A DNA stretch of 64,000 bases from an uncultured Tenacibaculum sp. (GTDB lineage: Bacteria > Bacteroidota > Bacteroidia > Flavobacteriales > Flavobacteriaceae): contig CANMCD010000003.1 in the NCBI GenBank assembly GCA_947496185.1, forward strand, positions 124,001 to 188,000, in the 5' to 3' direction. Below the pieces are notes generated by a model. The model saw only the letters and a program-made list of their open reading frames with translations, did not search any database and was not told the origin of the DNA. Of this stretch, positions 1-8,094 are shown one piece after another (within the stretch, counting starts at the first letter, position 1; each line of letters begins with the position of its first letter). Both the position numbers and the translations under genes were made by a program.

Positions 1-362
1 AATGGCAAATCATCAGGCTCATTCTCTGTAAGATCAGGAGCTGCACTAAATTGATCTGCTGGTGGAATATTTTGAGGAGCATCTTGACTTAATTTCTCAA
101 TTCTCCACCCTTGAATAGAATTAAAATAAACCGCTTTTCCTTCTGGATTTATCCATTCTCTTCCTCTCAAATTAATCGATACTTTCACATCTTCACCCAT
201 ATTAAAAGAATCTAACAAGTCACATTTGTCTTGAATAAATTCTATCAATATCATTTGAGGGTATTGTTCGTCGGTAGTTACTACAATTTCACGTTTTCTA
301 AAACCATTGCTACCAAACGTTTGGGTCTCATTGATTACTTTAATTTTGCCAATTACTTCCAT
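1..362 (-). CDS. DUF3127 domain protein (3' end outside window)
   Basis: Partial gene. The ATG is at 362-360 on the minus strand and the frame stays open to the window edge, giving about 120 residues. The N-terminal part (MEVIGKIKVINETQTFGSNG, then a stretch containing VTTDEQYPQ, VSINLRGREW and SIQGWRIEK) matches the small DUF3127 family, which I know as a widespread single-domain protein of Bacteroidota with an OB-fold-like appearance and no established function. After the domain (about residue 95) the chain becomes rich in Pro, Ala, Asp and Glu, the usual acidic tail. It lies 7 nt downstream of the flavin reductase gene in the same direction, so the two are probably co-transcribed. Family assignment is from remembered sequence pattern; function unknown. 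Confidence 0.85.
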   Translation of the reverse strand, partial: MEVIGKIKVINETQTFGSNGFRKREIVVTTDEQYPQMILIEFIQDKCDLLDSFNMGEDVKVSINLRGREWINPEGKAVYFNSIQGWRIEKLSQDAPQNIPPADQFSAAPDLTENEPDDLP

Positions 363-369
363 TATTATC

Positions 370-1230
370 TTATTTTATTAAAAGTACTTTCCAAGCACTC
401 TCGACATCATTTTTACCTAAAAACTCTTGTGCAAAAGTATGTTTTTTTTCTACAGATAAGCCAACATATTCTGGATGATCTTTTGCAAAGTTATTAACAT
501 GTTCAGCTAGGGGCAACTGCTCTACATTACCTAACATTCCTAAATTATTCCCTGTTAAAATAGTACTGTTTTTGATTTCATTCGGAATTTGATCGATTCC
601 TATCCCTAAGGTAGTAATTGGTTTTGGAATTTCAAAAAAACCATCCCTAGCTCTAGTATAATAACTTCCGCCCGCTCTGGCTACTAAATCAATTTTATAT
701 TGATCAATACTACCATCCTCACCTAAAACAGCTTCGTTAATATGAAGCTTTACTACTTCACATACAATTAAATTCCCTGCTCCACCTTCTTTACCTGTAT
801 AGATAATATCGGTTACCTTACATTCAAATTGAACAGGTGACTCTGCTACTCGAAAAGGTTTTACTTCCTCAGAAGGTAACATCGTCAAGCCTGATTTTTC
901 AAACTCATTTACTCCTTTTGGATACATAGAACTACTCAACGACATTTGTTGAACAATATCGTAATTTACTACATTAATCACCACTTCTTTTGTTTCCTCA
1001 GCATTATCAAGTGTATGTTTGGTTGTATTCGCTCTTACACTTCTCGCAGGAGAAAATATCATAACTGGTGGATTTGCCCCAAATACATTAAAAAAACTAA
1101 ACGGTGATAAATTAGGATTCCCTTCTTTATCAATTGTACTTGCAAAAGCAATAGGTCTAGGTGCTATAGCTCCTAATAAATAACTATGTAATTTCCCCGT
1201 AGGTATATCAGTAGGTTTTATTGATAACAT
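370..1230 (-). CDS. Flavin reductase family protein (FMN-binding split barrel)
   Basis: 286 aa. The N-terminal two thirds fit the flavin-reductase-like split-barrel fold: AIAPRPIAFASTIDKEG near residue 22, NLSPFSFFNVFGANPPV near 40, and NVVNYD and ESPVQFECKV further on. This long form (about 290 aa) is common in Bacteroidota and is expected to bind FMN noncovalently in the cytoplasm and reduce flavin with NAD(P)H; the true substrate is unknown. The start is the first ATG and no better internal start is seen. The DUF3127 gene follows after 7 nt. The divergent histidine kinase starts 112 bp away; nothing links the two functionally. Confidence 0.85.
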   Translation of the reverse strand: MLSIKPTDIPTGKLHSYLLGAIAPRPIAFASTIDKEGNPNLSPFSFFNVFGANPPVMIFSPARSVRANTTKHTLDNAEETKEVVINVVNYDIVQQMSLSSSMYPKGVNEFEKSGLTMLPSEEVKPFRVAESPVQFECKVTDIIYTGKEGGAGNLIVCEVVKLHINEAVLGEDGSIDQYKIDLVARAGGSYYTRARDGFFEIPKPITTLGIGIDQIPNEIKNSTILTGNNLGMLGNVEQLPLAEHVNNFAKDHPEYVGLSVEKKHTFAQEFLGKNDVESAWKVLLIK

Positions 1231-1330
1231 TCTTTACTATTTTTTGACTGTAAATATACTATAGTTTTGCCTTACGAAGTTATAAAGATAATCAGTAACA
1301 CTATAAATACATTCAAATTCTGGAATAGTT

Positions 1331-1338
1331 TATCTTTG
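1331..1338 (+). promoter_or_regulatory. -7 promoter box abutting the histidine kinase ATG
   Basis: TATCTTTG is an exact match to the Bacteroidota -7 consensus TAnnTTTG and ends only 4 nt before the ATG at 1343. If it is used, transcription starts at or next to the start codon, giving a leaderless mRNA. No convincing -33 TTG is seen at the right distance. Confidence 0.5.
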
Positions 1339-1342
1339 ACAT

Positions 1343-2500
1343 ATGAGTTTTTTTAGAAGTCCTTTTTGGTTAAAACGTATCTCTGTTTTAATTTCGGTTA
1401 TTATTGTTTCATTCATATTATGGAATACTTATGTCTTTTTTCAAAAGTTTAAAGAAGAAGAACGTACAAAAATGAAAATTTTTGCTGCTGCTATGAAAGA
1501 ACTTAATGATAATTCAAATTTAGATGCTGATGTAAGCCTACCTTTAAAAATCATTGAAAACAATTCAAATATCCCTTCAATTCTAGTGGATGAAAATGGC
1601 AGTATCGATAAAAATTCTTTTAGAAATCTTGATCTAGAAAAAATTAAAGATCCTAGCTATATAACAGGACAGCTAGAAAAAATGCGAAAAGAAAATAAAC
1701 CCATTGAAATTAGCTATAAAGGACAAAACAAACAGTATATTTATTATCGAAATTCAGATTTACTGTACAAACTCAAGTACTATCCTCTTGCCTTATTACT
1801 AATCCTTTGTTTGTTCTTAACAATATTATACCTAGTATTTCGATCTAGCAAAATAGCAGAACAAAATAAACTATGGACTGGAATGGCAAAAGAAACCGCA
1901 CATCAAATAGGAACTCCCCTATCCTCACTTCTAGGCTGGGTTGCTATACTCAGAACTGAAGACATCAATGACCTTTATGTTAATGAAATTGAAAAAGACG
2001 TAGATCGTTTGAGTGTCATTGCCAATCGCTTTTCTAAAATTGGTTCCTTACCCGAACTTACCAAGCACAACATTATACCTACTACGCTAAAAGTATTCAA
2101 CTACCTAGAGTCGAGAAGTTCTAAACAGATTCATTTTTCCTTTAAATCTGATAGAGAAGAACTCTTAACCGAAATCAATATCGAATTATTTGGTTGGGTG
2201 ATTGAAAACCTAATTAAAAATGCCATCGATGCTATGCATGGTAAAGGAAATATAACAATGGTGATTTCTGACACTCCTAAACATATAAAGATTGAAATTT
2301 CAGATACAGGAAAGGGGATTCCTAAATCTCAATTTAAAAAAATCTTTACTCCCGGATTTACTACAAAAAAACGTGGATGGGGATTGGGATTATCACTTTC
2401 AAGAAGAATCATAGAAAACTACCACAAAGGAAGAATATTTGTGCAAAAATCTTCTTTAGGTGTTGGAACTACCTTTGAAATTCACCTTAACAAGCAGTAA
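1343..2500 (+). CDS. Membrane-bound sensor histidine kinase
   Basis: 385 aa. TM1 lies at about residues 12-33 and TM2 at 148-166, enclosing a sensor domain of ~115 residues without a recognisable fold. The cytoplasmic part has a dimerisation/phosphoacceptor helix with an unusual H box, AKETAHQIGTPLSSLLGW (His187; HQIGTPL instead of HELKTPL). The HATPase domain shows N box NLIKNAIDAM (Asn293), G1 DTGKGIP (Asp321), and G2 GWGLGLSLSRRI (from 345). No HAMP or PAS domain is visible, and no response regulator is nearby, so it is an orphan kinase here. The HQIGTPL variant recurs in kinases of Bacteroidota. Ligand unknown. It is convergent with the HIT gene, stop codons 1 nt apart. Confidence 0.9.
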   Translation: MSFFRSPFWLKRISVLISVIIVSFILWNTYVFFQKFKEEERTKMKIFAAAMKELNDNSNLDADVSLPLKIIENNSNIPSILVDENGSIDKNSFRNLDLEKIKDPSYITGQLEKMRKENKPIEISYKGQNKQYIYYRNSDLLYKLKYYPLALLLILCLFLTILYLVFRSSKIAEQNKLWTGMAKETAHQIGTPLSSLLGWVAILRTEDINDLYVNEIEKDVDRLSVIANRFSKIGSLPELTKHNIIPTTLKVFNYLESRSSKQIHFSFKSDREELLTEINIELFGWVIENLIKNAIDAMHGKGNITMVISDTPKHIKIEISDTGKGIPKSQFKKIFTPGFTTKKRGWGLGLSLSRRIIENYHKGRIFVQKSSLGVGTTFEIHLNKQ

Positions 2501-2501
2501 G

Positions 2502-2894
2502 CTATTCGAACTTCTTAGCAATATCCTTTGCTACAGCATGAAATTCTGAATCTGTCAAAGAGACCTTGTGTACAAACCTCATATCATCCATTGTATGGAT
2601 TGGAATTAGATGTACGTGTACATGAGGCACTTCTAAACCGATAATACTCAATCCTACACGCTTGCATGGGATGGTTTTTTCAATAGCTTTTGCTACTCTA
2701 TAAGAAAAAGACATCAATCCATCATAAGCCTCTTTAGTCAAATCAAAAACCTTATCTACCTCTTCTTTGGGGATGACTAAGGTGTGTCCTTTACTATTTG
2801 GATTTATATCTAAAAAAGCATAATAATGATCATCCTCAGCTATCTTGTATGAAGGTATTTCTCCTGCTATAATTTTTGTAAATATACTAGACAT
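2502..2894 (-). CDS. HIT family nucleotide hydrolase
   Basis: 130 aa, the normal size of a single-domain histidine triad protein. The N-terminus SIFTKIIAGEIPSYKIAEDD and the triad HVHVHLIPI (His91, His93, His95) are diagnostic of the Hint/HinT-like branch, which hydrolyses nucleoside phosphoramidates or AMP-linked substrates in the cytoplasm. It follows greA after 87 nt in the same direction. The pairing greA-HIT next to a histidine kinase with the HQIGTPL box is, as far as I recall, common in Flavobacteriaceae, so this is conserved housekeeping context rather than a pathway clue. Confidence 0.93.
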   Translation of the reverse strand: MSSIFTKIIAGEIPSYKIAEDDHYYAFLDINPNSKGHTLVIPKEEVDKVFDLTKEAYDGLMSFSYRVAKAIEKTIPCKRVGLSIIGLEVPHVHVHLIPIHTMDDMRFVHKVSLTDSEFHAVAKDIAKKFE

Positions 2895-2981
2895 GTAATA
2901 TATAAGTTCTTAGGTTATTTAAATGAGTTTTCATAAGTGTGTTTTTCAAACCACTTATAAAAACCCAATTTTTAGTTTTAC

Positions 2982-3455
2982 TTATCTTGAGATTTCAAGA
3001 ATTTCGAACTTCATGATACCATTTGGCACTTTAATTTCAGCAACGTCTCCCACTTTGTTTCCTAACAAACCTTTACCTATAGGTGAATTTACTGACAATT
3101 TACCATTTTTGATATCACTTTCGCTATCTGCAACCAATGTATAAGTGAATTCCATATTGTTTGCAGTATTCTTTATTTTAACGATCGAATGGATCAACAC
3201 TTTAGAAGTATCTAACTGACTTTCGTCAAGGATTCGAGCATTTGCAACCACATTTTTAAGTTTTGCAATCTTTGTTTCCAACAATGACTGTTCTTCTTTA
3301 GCTGCGTGGTATTCAGCATTTTCACTCAAATCACCTTTATCACGGGCATCCGCTATCTCCTGAGATACTCTAGGTCTTTCCACTTGCTCTAAATGTGTAA
3401 GCTCCTCCTTAAGTTTTTTTAATCCTTCCTCTGAATAATATGATACGTTTCCCAT
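2982..3455 (-). CDS. greA: Transcription elongation factor GreA
   Basis: 157 aa from the ATG at 3455. The frame stays open upstream to 3482, but the extra nine residues (starting MRFLNF) are unlike the family, whose N-terminus corresponds to MGNVSYYSEEGLKKLKEEL. The N-terminal coiled-coil carries the catalytic acidic tip (ARDKGDLSENAEYHAAKEEQ, about residues 38-57 of the corrected protein) that enters the RNA polymerase secondary channel to stimulate cleavage of backtracked RNA. The C-terminal FKBP-like domain ends GLLGNKVGDVAEIKVPNG...FEILEISR. Length and motifs are standard. It is leftward, with the HIT gene downstream. Confidence 0.97.
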   Translation of the reverse strand: MGNVSYYSEEGLKKLKEELTHLEQVERPRVSQEIADARDKGDLSENAEYHAAKEEQSLLETKIAKLKNVVANARILDESQLDTSKVLIHSIVKIKNTANNMEFTYTLVADSESDIKNGKLSVNSPIGKGLLGNKVGDVAEIKVPNGIMKFEILEISR

Positions 3456-3564
3456 TACTTTCAAAAAATTTAAAAATCTCACGCCTAAAGGAATGAGATC
3501 GTCTTACAAATGTACAAATTTTTCGTAAATTCGTAACATTAAGTTAACATACTATTCAAAACGG

Positions 3565-3990
3565 ATGAAGGGATTATTTTTACTACTCATTACTATATGT
3601 TTAACAATAAGTTGCGGCAGCAATACAACCATCAATAGTTGTTTCAACAATACGATTCAACCCATTACGTTAGACCTAAACACACCACAACTTAATGGAT
3701 TACAAACCCCGAATGGAACTGCTGAAATTACTGGTGGATTGAACGGTATTATTTTATTCAACAAAGGTACTAGTGGCTCGTTTAAGTATATTGCATTTGA
3801 CCGTCAGTGTCCTAATAAAGATTGTACTACCCCCATGACTATCAGCTCCCCTACAATGGAATGCCCGTGTGATAATACAAGATACAGTCTTTTAAATGGT
3901 TCATTAATCTCTGGAAATAGTAACTGTGAAGGAGGCGCTAGGATGTATACTGTAATTCAAAATGGTAGCTCGATCCAGATATCTGATTAA
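3565..3990 (+). CDS. Lipoprotein with Rieske-like fold lacking cluster ligands
   Basis: 141 aa. A lipoprotein signal peptide ends in LTISC, with Cys17 as the lipidation site, so it should be an anchored cell-envelope protein. The middle resembles a Rieske domain: AFDRQCPNKDC (Cys82, Cys87) and, after 12 residues, MECPCDNTRYSLLNGSLISG (Cys100, Cys102). In a true Rieske protein each motif supplies a Cys and a His (C-x-H and C-x2-H-G); here the His positions are Asn84 and Asp103, so the [2Fe-2S] cluster cannot be bound in the standard way. The remaining cysteines could form disulfides. I recall this as a small Flavobacteriaceae family beside greA/HIT. Function unknown. Confidence 0.7.
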   Translation: MKGLFLLLITICLTISCGSNTTINSCFNNTIQPITLDLNTPQLNGLQTPNGTAEITGGLNGIILFNKGTSGSFKYIAFDRQCPNKDCTTPMTISSPTMECPCDNTRYSLLNGSLISGNSNCEGGARMYTVIQNGSSIQISD

Positions 3991-4199
3991 AGCGATTACA
4001 TATACTTATTACTACCGTGGTATTTCTAATTAAATTATATTTTTGACAAACGAATCTTGTTCTTGAACCAAAACTAAGATTGCTGTGATTACAATATTGC
4101 ACTAAGTAAATAGCTTGATTTTGACATAATATCAATCTATAATGAACTTTTTAATACATAATTCGGGTTTAATTTAAACACTACTACCAAATAGATTCT

Positions 4200-4207
4200 T
4201 ATTTTTG
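4200..4207 (+). promoter_or_regulatory. -7 promoter box for purKE
   Basis: TATTTTTG matches TAnnTTTG exactly and lies 32 nt before the GTG start of purK. No clear TTG at -33. No purine riboswitch-like fold was recognised between it and the gene. Confidence 0.4.
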
Positions 4208-4239
4208 CAGCCATAACAACACTGACTAACAAATTAATC

Positions 4240-5397
4240 GTGAAAAATTATTTTTCTTCAGACTTTACATTGGGCGTTCTTGGAGGCGGTCAATTAGGAA
4301 AAATGTTACTTACTGAAACACAAAAATTTGACATTCAAACCTTTATTCTTGACCCAAATAAAGAGGCTCCCTGTGCTAAAATTTGTAATGAATTTTTTCA
4401 AGGAGATCTGCTAGATTTTGATACGGTATATAATTTTGGTAAAAAAGTAGACCTTTTAACCATTGAAATCGAAAATGTTAATATTGATGCACTGGATAAA
4501 CTAGCAGCAGAAGGCTTACGTATTTTTCCGAAACCATCAAACCTCAGAACCATTCAAAATAAAGCACTACAAAAAACTTTTTATAGCGATCATCAAATTC
4601 CGACAGCTCCGTTTACAAGATACGAAGGATTGGATAACTTAAAAAAAGCTATTGATAATAAAGAGGTAACCTTTCCTTTTGTATGGAAATCTGCAAGGTT
4701 TGGATATGATGGGAATGGTGTTAAGATTGTAAAGGCCTTAGAAGATTTAGCACAATTACCAAATGGCGAATGTATCGCTGAAAAATTAATTCCTTTTAAA
4801 AATGAATTGGCCGTTATTGTTGCAAGAAATATTAGTGGAGAAACAAAGACATATCCTGTTGTTGAAATGGAATTTCATCCAGAAGCCAATCAAGTAGAAT
4901 ATGTTATTTGTCCTGCAAGAATTGAAAATAACATAGCAGATAAAGCTCGTAAAGTAGCTTTACAGGTGGCAGATGCTTTTGAATTTGTAGGATTGTTAGC
5001 CGTAGAAATGTTTCAAACAGAAAATAATGAAATATTGGTAAATGAAGTTGCTCCTAGAACCCACAATTCTGGGCACTACTCTATTGAGGCTAGTTATACC
5101 AGTCAGTTTGAACAACATGTTCGCAGTATCTTAGACCTGCCACTAGGAAATACCGATAGTAAACTTGCTGGAATCATGGTTAACTTAGTTGGAGCTGAAG
5201 GATATACTGGTAATGTTGTCTATCAAAACATCGAAAATATTTTAAAAATAGACGGAGTGACTCCTCATATTTATGGCAAGAAAGAAACCAAGCCTTTCCG
5301 TAAAATGGGACATGTAACCATCGTAAATAAAGATATAAACGAAGCTCGAAAAATCGCACAAGAAGTCAAAGAAACTATTAAAGTGATCGCTAAATAA
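4240..5397 (+). CDS. purK: 5-(carboxyamino)imidazole ribonucleotide synthase
   Basis: 385 aa. PurK uses ATP and bicarbonate to carboxylate aminoimidazole ribonucleotide to N5-CAIR in purine biosynthesis. Evidence: the N-terminal Rossmann-like LGVLGGGQLGKMLL (residues 11-24), the ATP-grasp domain with IQNKALQKTFYSDHQIPTAP, VWKSARFGYDGNG and NEVAPRTHNSGH, and the family length. The start is GTG at 4240, chosen because the N-terminus KNYFSSDFTLGVLGGG matches the family and no ATG lies upstream in frame. purE follows after 9 nt, so the two catalytic steps are encoded in one operon ending at the hairpin at 5915-5945. Confidence 0.97.
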   Translation: MKNYFSSDFTLGVLGGGQLGKMLLTETQKFDIQTFILDPNKEAPCAKICNEFFQGDLLDFDTVYNFGKKVDLLTIEIENVNIDALDKLAAEGLRIFPKPSNLRTIQNKALQKTFYSDHQIPTAPFTRYEGLDNLKKAIDNKEVTFPFVWKSARFGYDGNGVKIVKALEDLAQLPNGECIAEKLIPFKNELAVIVARNISGETKTYPVVEMEFHPEANQVEYVICPARIENNIADKARKVALQVADAFEFVGLLAVEMFQTENNEILVNEVAPRTHNSGHYSIEASYTSQFEQHVRSILDLPLGNTDSKLAGIMVNLVGAEGYTGNVVYQNIENILKIDGVTPHIYGKKETKPFRKMGHVTIVNKDINEARKIAQEVKETIKVIAK

Positions 5398-5406
5398 AAA
5401 TATATT

Positions 5407-5889
5407 ATGGTTGGAATTATCATGGGAAGTGATTCAGATCTTCCAATAATGAAAGAAGCAATTGAAGTACTTGAAAGTTTTGATATAAAAGTAGAAGTGG
5501 ATATTGTTTCAGCACATAGAACTCCTGAAAAATTAGTTGACTATGCTAGCAATGCTCATAAAAGAGGTGTACAAGTAATTGTAGCAGGTGCTGGTGGTGC
5601 AGCACATCTACCAGGAATGGTTGCTAGTATGAGTCCATTACCCGTTATTGGTGTTCCTGTTAAAAGTAGAAATTCTATTGATGGATGGGACTCTGTATTG
5701 TCTATTCTACAAATGCCCGGAGGTGTTCCTGTAGCTACCGTAGCACTTGATGGTGCTAAAAATGCAGGTATTTTGGCTGCTCAAATTATTGGGGCATCCG
5801 ACACAAAAGTACTTGACAAGATTATCACCTATAAAGAAGGACTAAAAGCTAAAGTCGAAAAAGCTTCAGAAAAATTAAAAAATAACTAA
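5407..5889 (+). CDS. purE: N5-CAIR mutase (class I)
   Basis: 160 aa. PurE converts N5-CAIR to CAIR, the step after PurK. Diagnostic class I motifs are GIIMGSDSDLPIM at the N-terminus (Ser8, Asp9), VSAHRTPEKL near residue 40 (the catalytic His is in SAHRT), and GAGGAAHLPGMVAS near 70. Its partner purK lies 9 nt upstream. The presence of PurK together with this PurE class shows that the organism uses the two-step bacterial route rather than direct carboxylation of AIR. Confidence 0.98.
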   Translation: MVGIIMGSDSDLPIMKEAIEVLESFDIKVEVDIVSAHRTPEKLVDYASNAHKRGVQVIVAGAGGAAHLPGMVASMSPLPVIGVPVKSRNSIDGWDSVLSILQMPGGVPVATVALDGAKNAGILAAQIIGASDTKVLDKIITYKEGLKAKVEKASEKLKNN

Positions 5890-5914
5890 ATTAGTACACA
5901 ATTTAGTAACGCAA

Positions 5915-5945
5915 AAACCTCATAGTTACAAAATCTATGAGGTTT
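5915..5945 (+). terminator. Intrinsic terminator of purKE
   Basis: Perfect 11-bp stem AAACCTCATAG / CTATGAGGTTT (5915-5925 with 5935-5945) with a 9-nt loop, starting 26 nt after the purE stop. The T tract after the stem is short (TTTC), so strength is uncertain. Confidence 0.7.
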
Positions 5946-5968
5946 CTTGCTTGATATAAAACATAAAA

Positions 5969-7987
5969 ATGAATCCACTCTTATTAGATTTTGATACCGT
6001 TCCGTTTTCGGAAATTCAAGAAGTACATTTTAAACCCGCAATAAAACAAGCTATTGAAATTGCAAAAAAAGAAATTGATACTATAATAACCTCAAAGGAA
6101 AAACCTTCATTAGAAAATACCATTGTGGCATTGGACAATGCAGGAAAAGAACTGGATAGAATTGAACGTATATTTTTCAACCTTAATGCAGCAGAAACGA
6201 ATGAAGAAATTCAAACAATTGCAAAAGAAGTTTCTCCATGGTTAACCGAATATAATAACGATATTACCTTAAATGTAGCATTGTTTGAAAGAATAAAAAC
6301 CGTTTACCGTCAAATACCTGAGCTCGATTTATCTCCAGAACAAAAAACATTAATTGAAAAACATTATAAAAGCTTTACAAGAAACGGAGCAAACCTAAAC
6401 GATAAAGACAAAGTTACGCTTCGAGAAATAAATACAGCACTAGCAAAACTATCTTTACAGTTTGGTGAAAATGTATTGGCAGAAACCAATGCTTTCGAAT
6501 TATTACTAACCAATGAAGACGATGTTTCTGGTTTGCCAGAAGGCGCAAAAGAAGCTGCTAAATTATTGGCAAAACAACGCAATAAAGAGGGGTGGCTAAT
6601 TACATTAGACTACCCTAGTTATGTGCCTTTTATGACCTATGCAAATAATAGAGCATTACGAAAAAAGCTATCCTTAGCCTTTGGAAAAAAAGGCTTTCAA
6701 CAAAACGACAATAATAATGAAAAGATCGTTTTAGAAATAGCTAATCTTCGCCATAAAAGAGCCAATTTATTAGGATATAAAACGCATGCTCATTTTGTTT
6801 TAGAAGAACGTATGGCTGAATCACCTGAAAAAGTATTAAACTTTTTAGATGAGCTCTTAGAAAAAGCCAAACCTGCTGCACAAAAAGAATTTGATTACCT
6901 CGAAAACTATGCAAAAAAACTAGATAAGATTGATCAATTACAAAAATGGGACGGTGCTTATTATGGTGAAAAACTTAAAAAAGAATTATTTGACCTTGAT
7001 CAAGAACTTTTAAAGCCCTACTTTAAGCTAGAAAATGTAATAAACGGTGTATTTGAAGTTTCACATCGTCTTTTTGACCTGAATTTTAAAGAAATAGACT
7101 CCATAGACAAATATCACGAAGATGTTAAAACTTATGAAGTAACGGATAACAATGGGGTACTTGTCTCTTATTTGTATGCAGACTTTCACCCAAGATCAGG
7201 GAAACGAAACGGTGCTTGGATGACCTCATACAAATCACAACAAATAATAAACAACACCAACGAAAGACCGCATGTTTCTATCGTTTGTAATTTTACTAAA
7301 CCTACAGAAACCAAACCTTCTTTACTAACTTTCAATGAAGTAACTACTTTATTCCATGAATTTGGTCATGCGCTTCATGGCATATTGGCTAATACGACAT
7401 ACAAAAGCTTATCTGGAACCTCGGTTTCTTGGGATTTTGTAGAGCTTCCTAGTCAAGTATTAGAAAATTGGTGTTATGAAAAAGAGGCTTTAGAGCTTTT
7501 TGCCAAGCATTACGAAACGGGTGAGACAATTCCTATGGAGTATGTCACAAAAATTAAAGAATCTGCTAATTTCCAAGAAGGAATACAAACCCTTCGTCAA
7601 TTAAGTTTTGGTTTGTTGGATATGAATTGGCATGGCAATAATGATATTTCCTCGGTTACTTCTGTAAAAGATTTTGAAACAGCTTCTTTTACAAAAACAA
7701 GACTTTTCCCGGACACACCCGAAAGCTGTATGAGTACCTCTTTTTCTCATATTTTTCAAGGAGGGTATGCCGCTGGATACTATTCGTATAAATGGGCAGA
7801 AGTATTAGATGCTGACGCCTTTGAGTACTTTAAAGAAGCAGGGATTTTCAATAAAGAAGTCGCTAATAAATTTAAAGACAATGTGCTTTCAAAAGGAGGT
7901 ACTGAAAAACCTATGGAACTGTACAAACGTTTTAGAGGAAAAAAACCAAATCCAAACGCACTTTTAAAAAGAGCTGGATTATTATAA
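5969..7987 (+). CDS. M3 family metallopeptidase (oligopeptidase A / Dcp type)
   Basis: 672 aa, the usual length of the thimet-oligopeptidase family. The zinc site is FHEFGHALHG (His463, Glu464, His467), with the third ligand expected in the downstream glutamate of SWDFVELPSQVLENW. The N-terminal half is helical, as in oligopeptidase A and dipeptidyl carboxypeptidase, which degrade short peptides inside the cell. No signal peptide is present, so it is cytoplasmic. Conserved landmarks YLYADFHPRSGKRNGAWM and the C-terminal GGYAAGYYSYKWAEVLDADAF support the family. Endo-oligopeptidase versus dipeptidyl carboxypeptidase activity cannot be decided from sequence. It is flanked by hairpins on both sides and so is probably monocistronic. 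Confidence 0.93.
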   Translation: MNPLLLDFDTVPFSEIQEVHFKPAIKQAIEIAKKEIDTIITSKEKPSLENTIVALDNAGKELDRIERIFFNLNAAETNEEIQTIAKEVSPWLTEYNNDITLNVALFERIKTVYRQIPELDLSPEQKTLIEKHYKSFTRNGANLNDKDKVTLREINTALAKLSLQFGENVLAETNAFELLLTNEDDVSGLPEGAKEAAKLLAKQRNKEGWLITLDYPSYVPFMTYANNRALRKKLSLAFGKKGFQQNDNNNEKIVLEIANLRHKRANLLGYKTHAHFVLEERMAESPEKVLNFLDELLEKAKPAAQKEFDYLENYAKKLDKIDQLQKWDGAYYGEKLKKELFDLDQELLKPYFKLENVINGVFEVSHRLFDLNFKEIDSIDKYHEDVKTYEVTDNNGVLVSYLYADFHPRSGKRNGAWMTSYKSQQIINNTNERPHVSIVCNFTKPTETKPSLLTFNEVTTLFHEFGHALHGILANTTYKSLSGTSVSWDFVELPSQVLENWCYEKEALELFAKHYETGETIPMEYVTKIKESANFQEGIQTLRQLSFGLLDMNWHGNNDISSVTSVKDFETASFTKTRLFPDTPESCMSTSFSHIFQGGYAAGYYSYKWAEVLDADAFEYFKEAGIFNKEVANKFKDNVLSKGGTEKPMELYKRFRGKKPNPNALLKRAGLL

Positions 7988-8006
7988 TTTCTTAACTTTT
8001 TCATAT

Positions 8007-8042
8007 ACAAAAAGGAAGGTTTTGCAAAACCTTCCTTTTTGT
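8007..8042 (+). terminator. Strong bidirectional terminator after M3 peptidase
   Basis: Near-perfect inverted repeat, arm ACAAAAAGGAAGGTTTT (8007-8023) with its complement, only a 2-nt loop, and poly-T ending the 3' arm. On either strand the stem ends in a T run. Confidence 0.85.
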
Positions 8043-8094
8043 ATTTTGATATTTTATAACTTTACTGTTGATAAGTAATCGTCTACTAAATACT

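Noticed and set aside
3456-3482. Nine-residue N-terminal extension of GreA
   Set aside because: Not found in the family; the ATG at 3455 gives the standard N-terminus.
4008-4199. Riboswitch upstream of purK
   Set aside because: No conserved purine or other riboswitch core was recognised, and the -7 box lies downstream of this stretch.
5969-8042. Signal peptide on the M3 peptidase (secreted form)
   Set aside because: The N-terminus is hydrophilic; no hydrophobic stretch is present.
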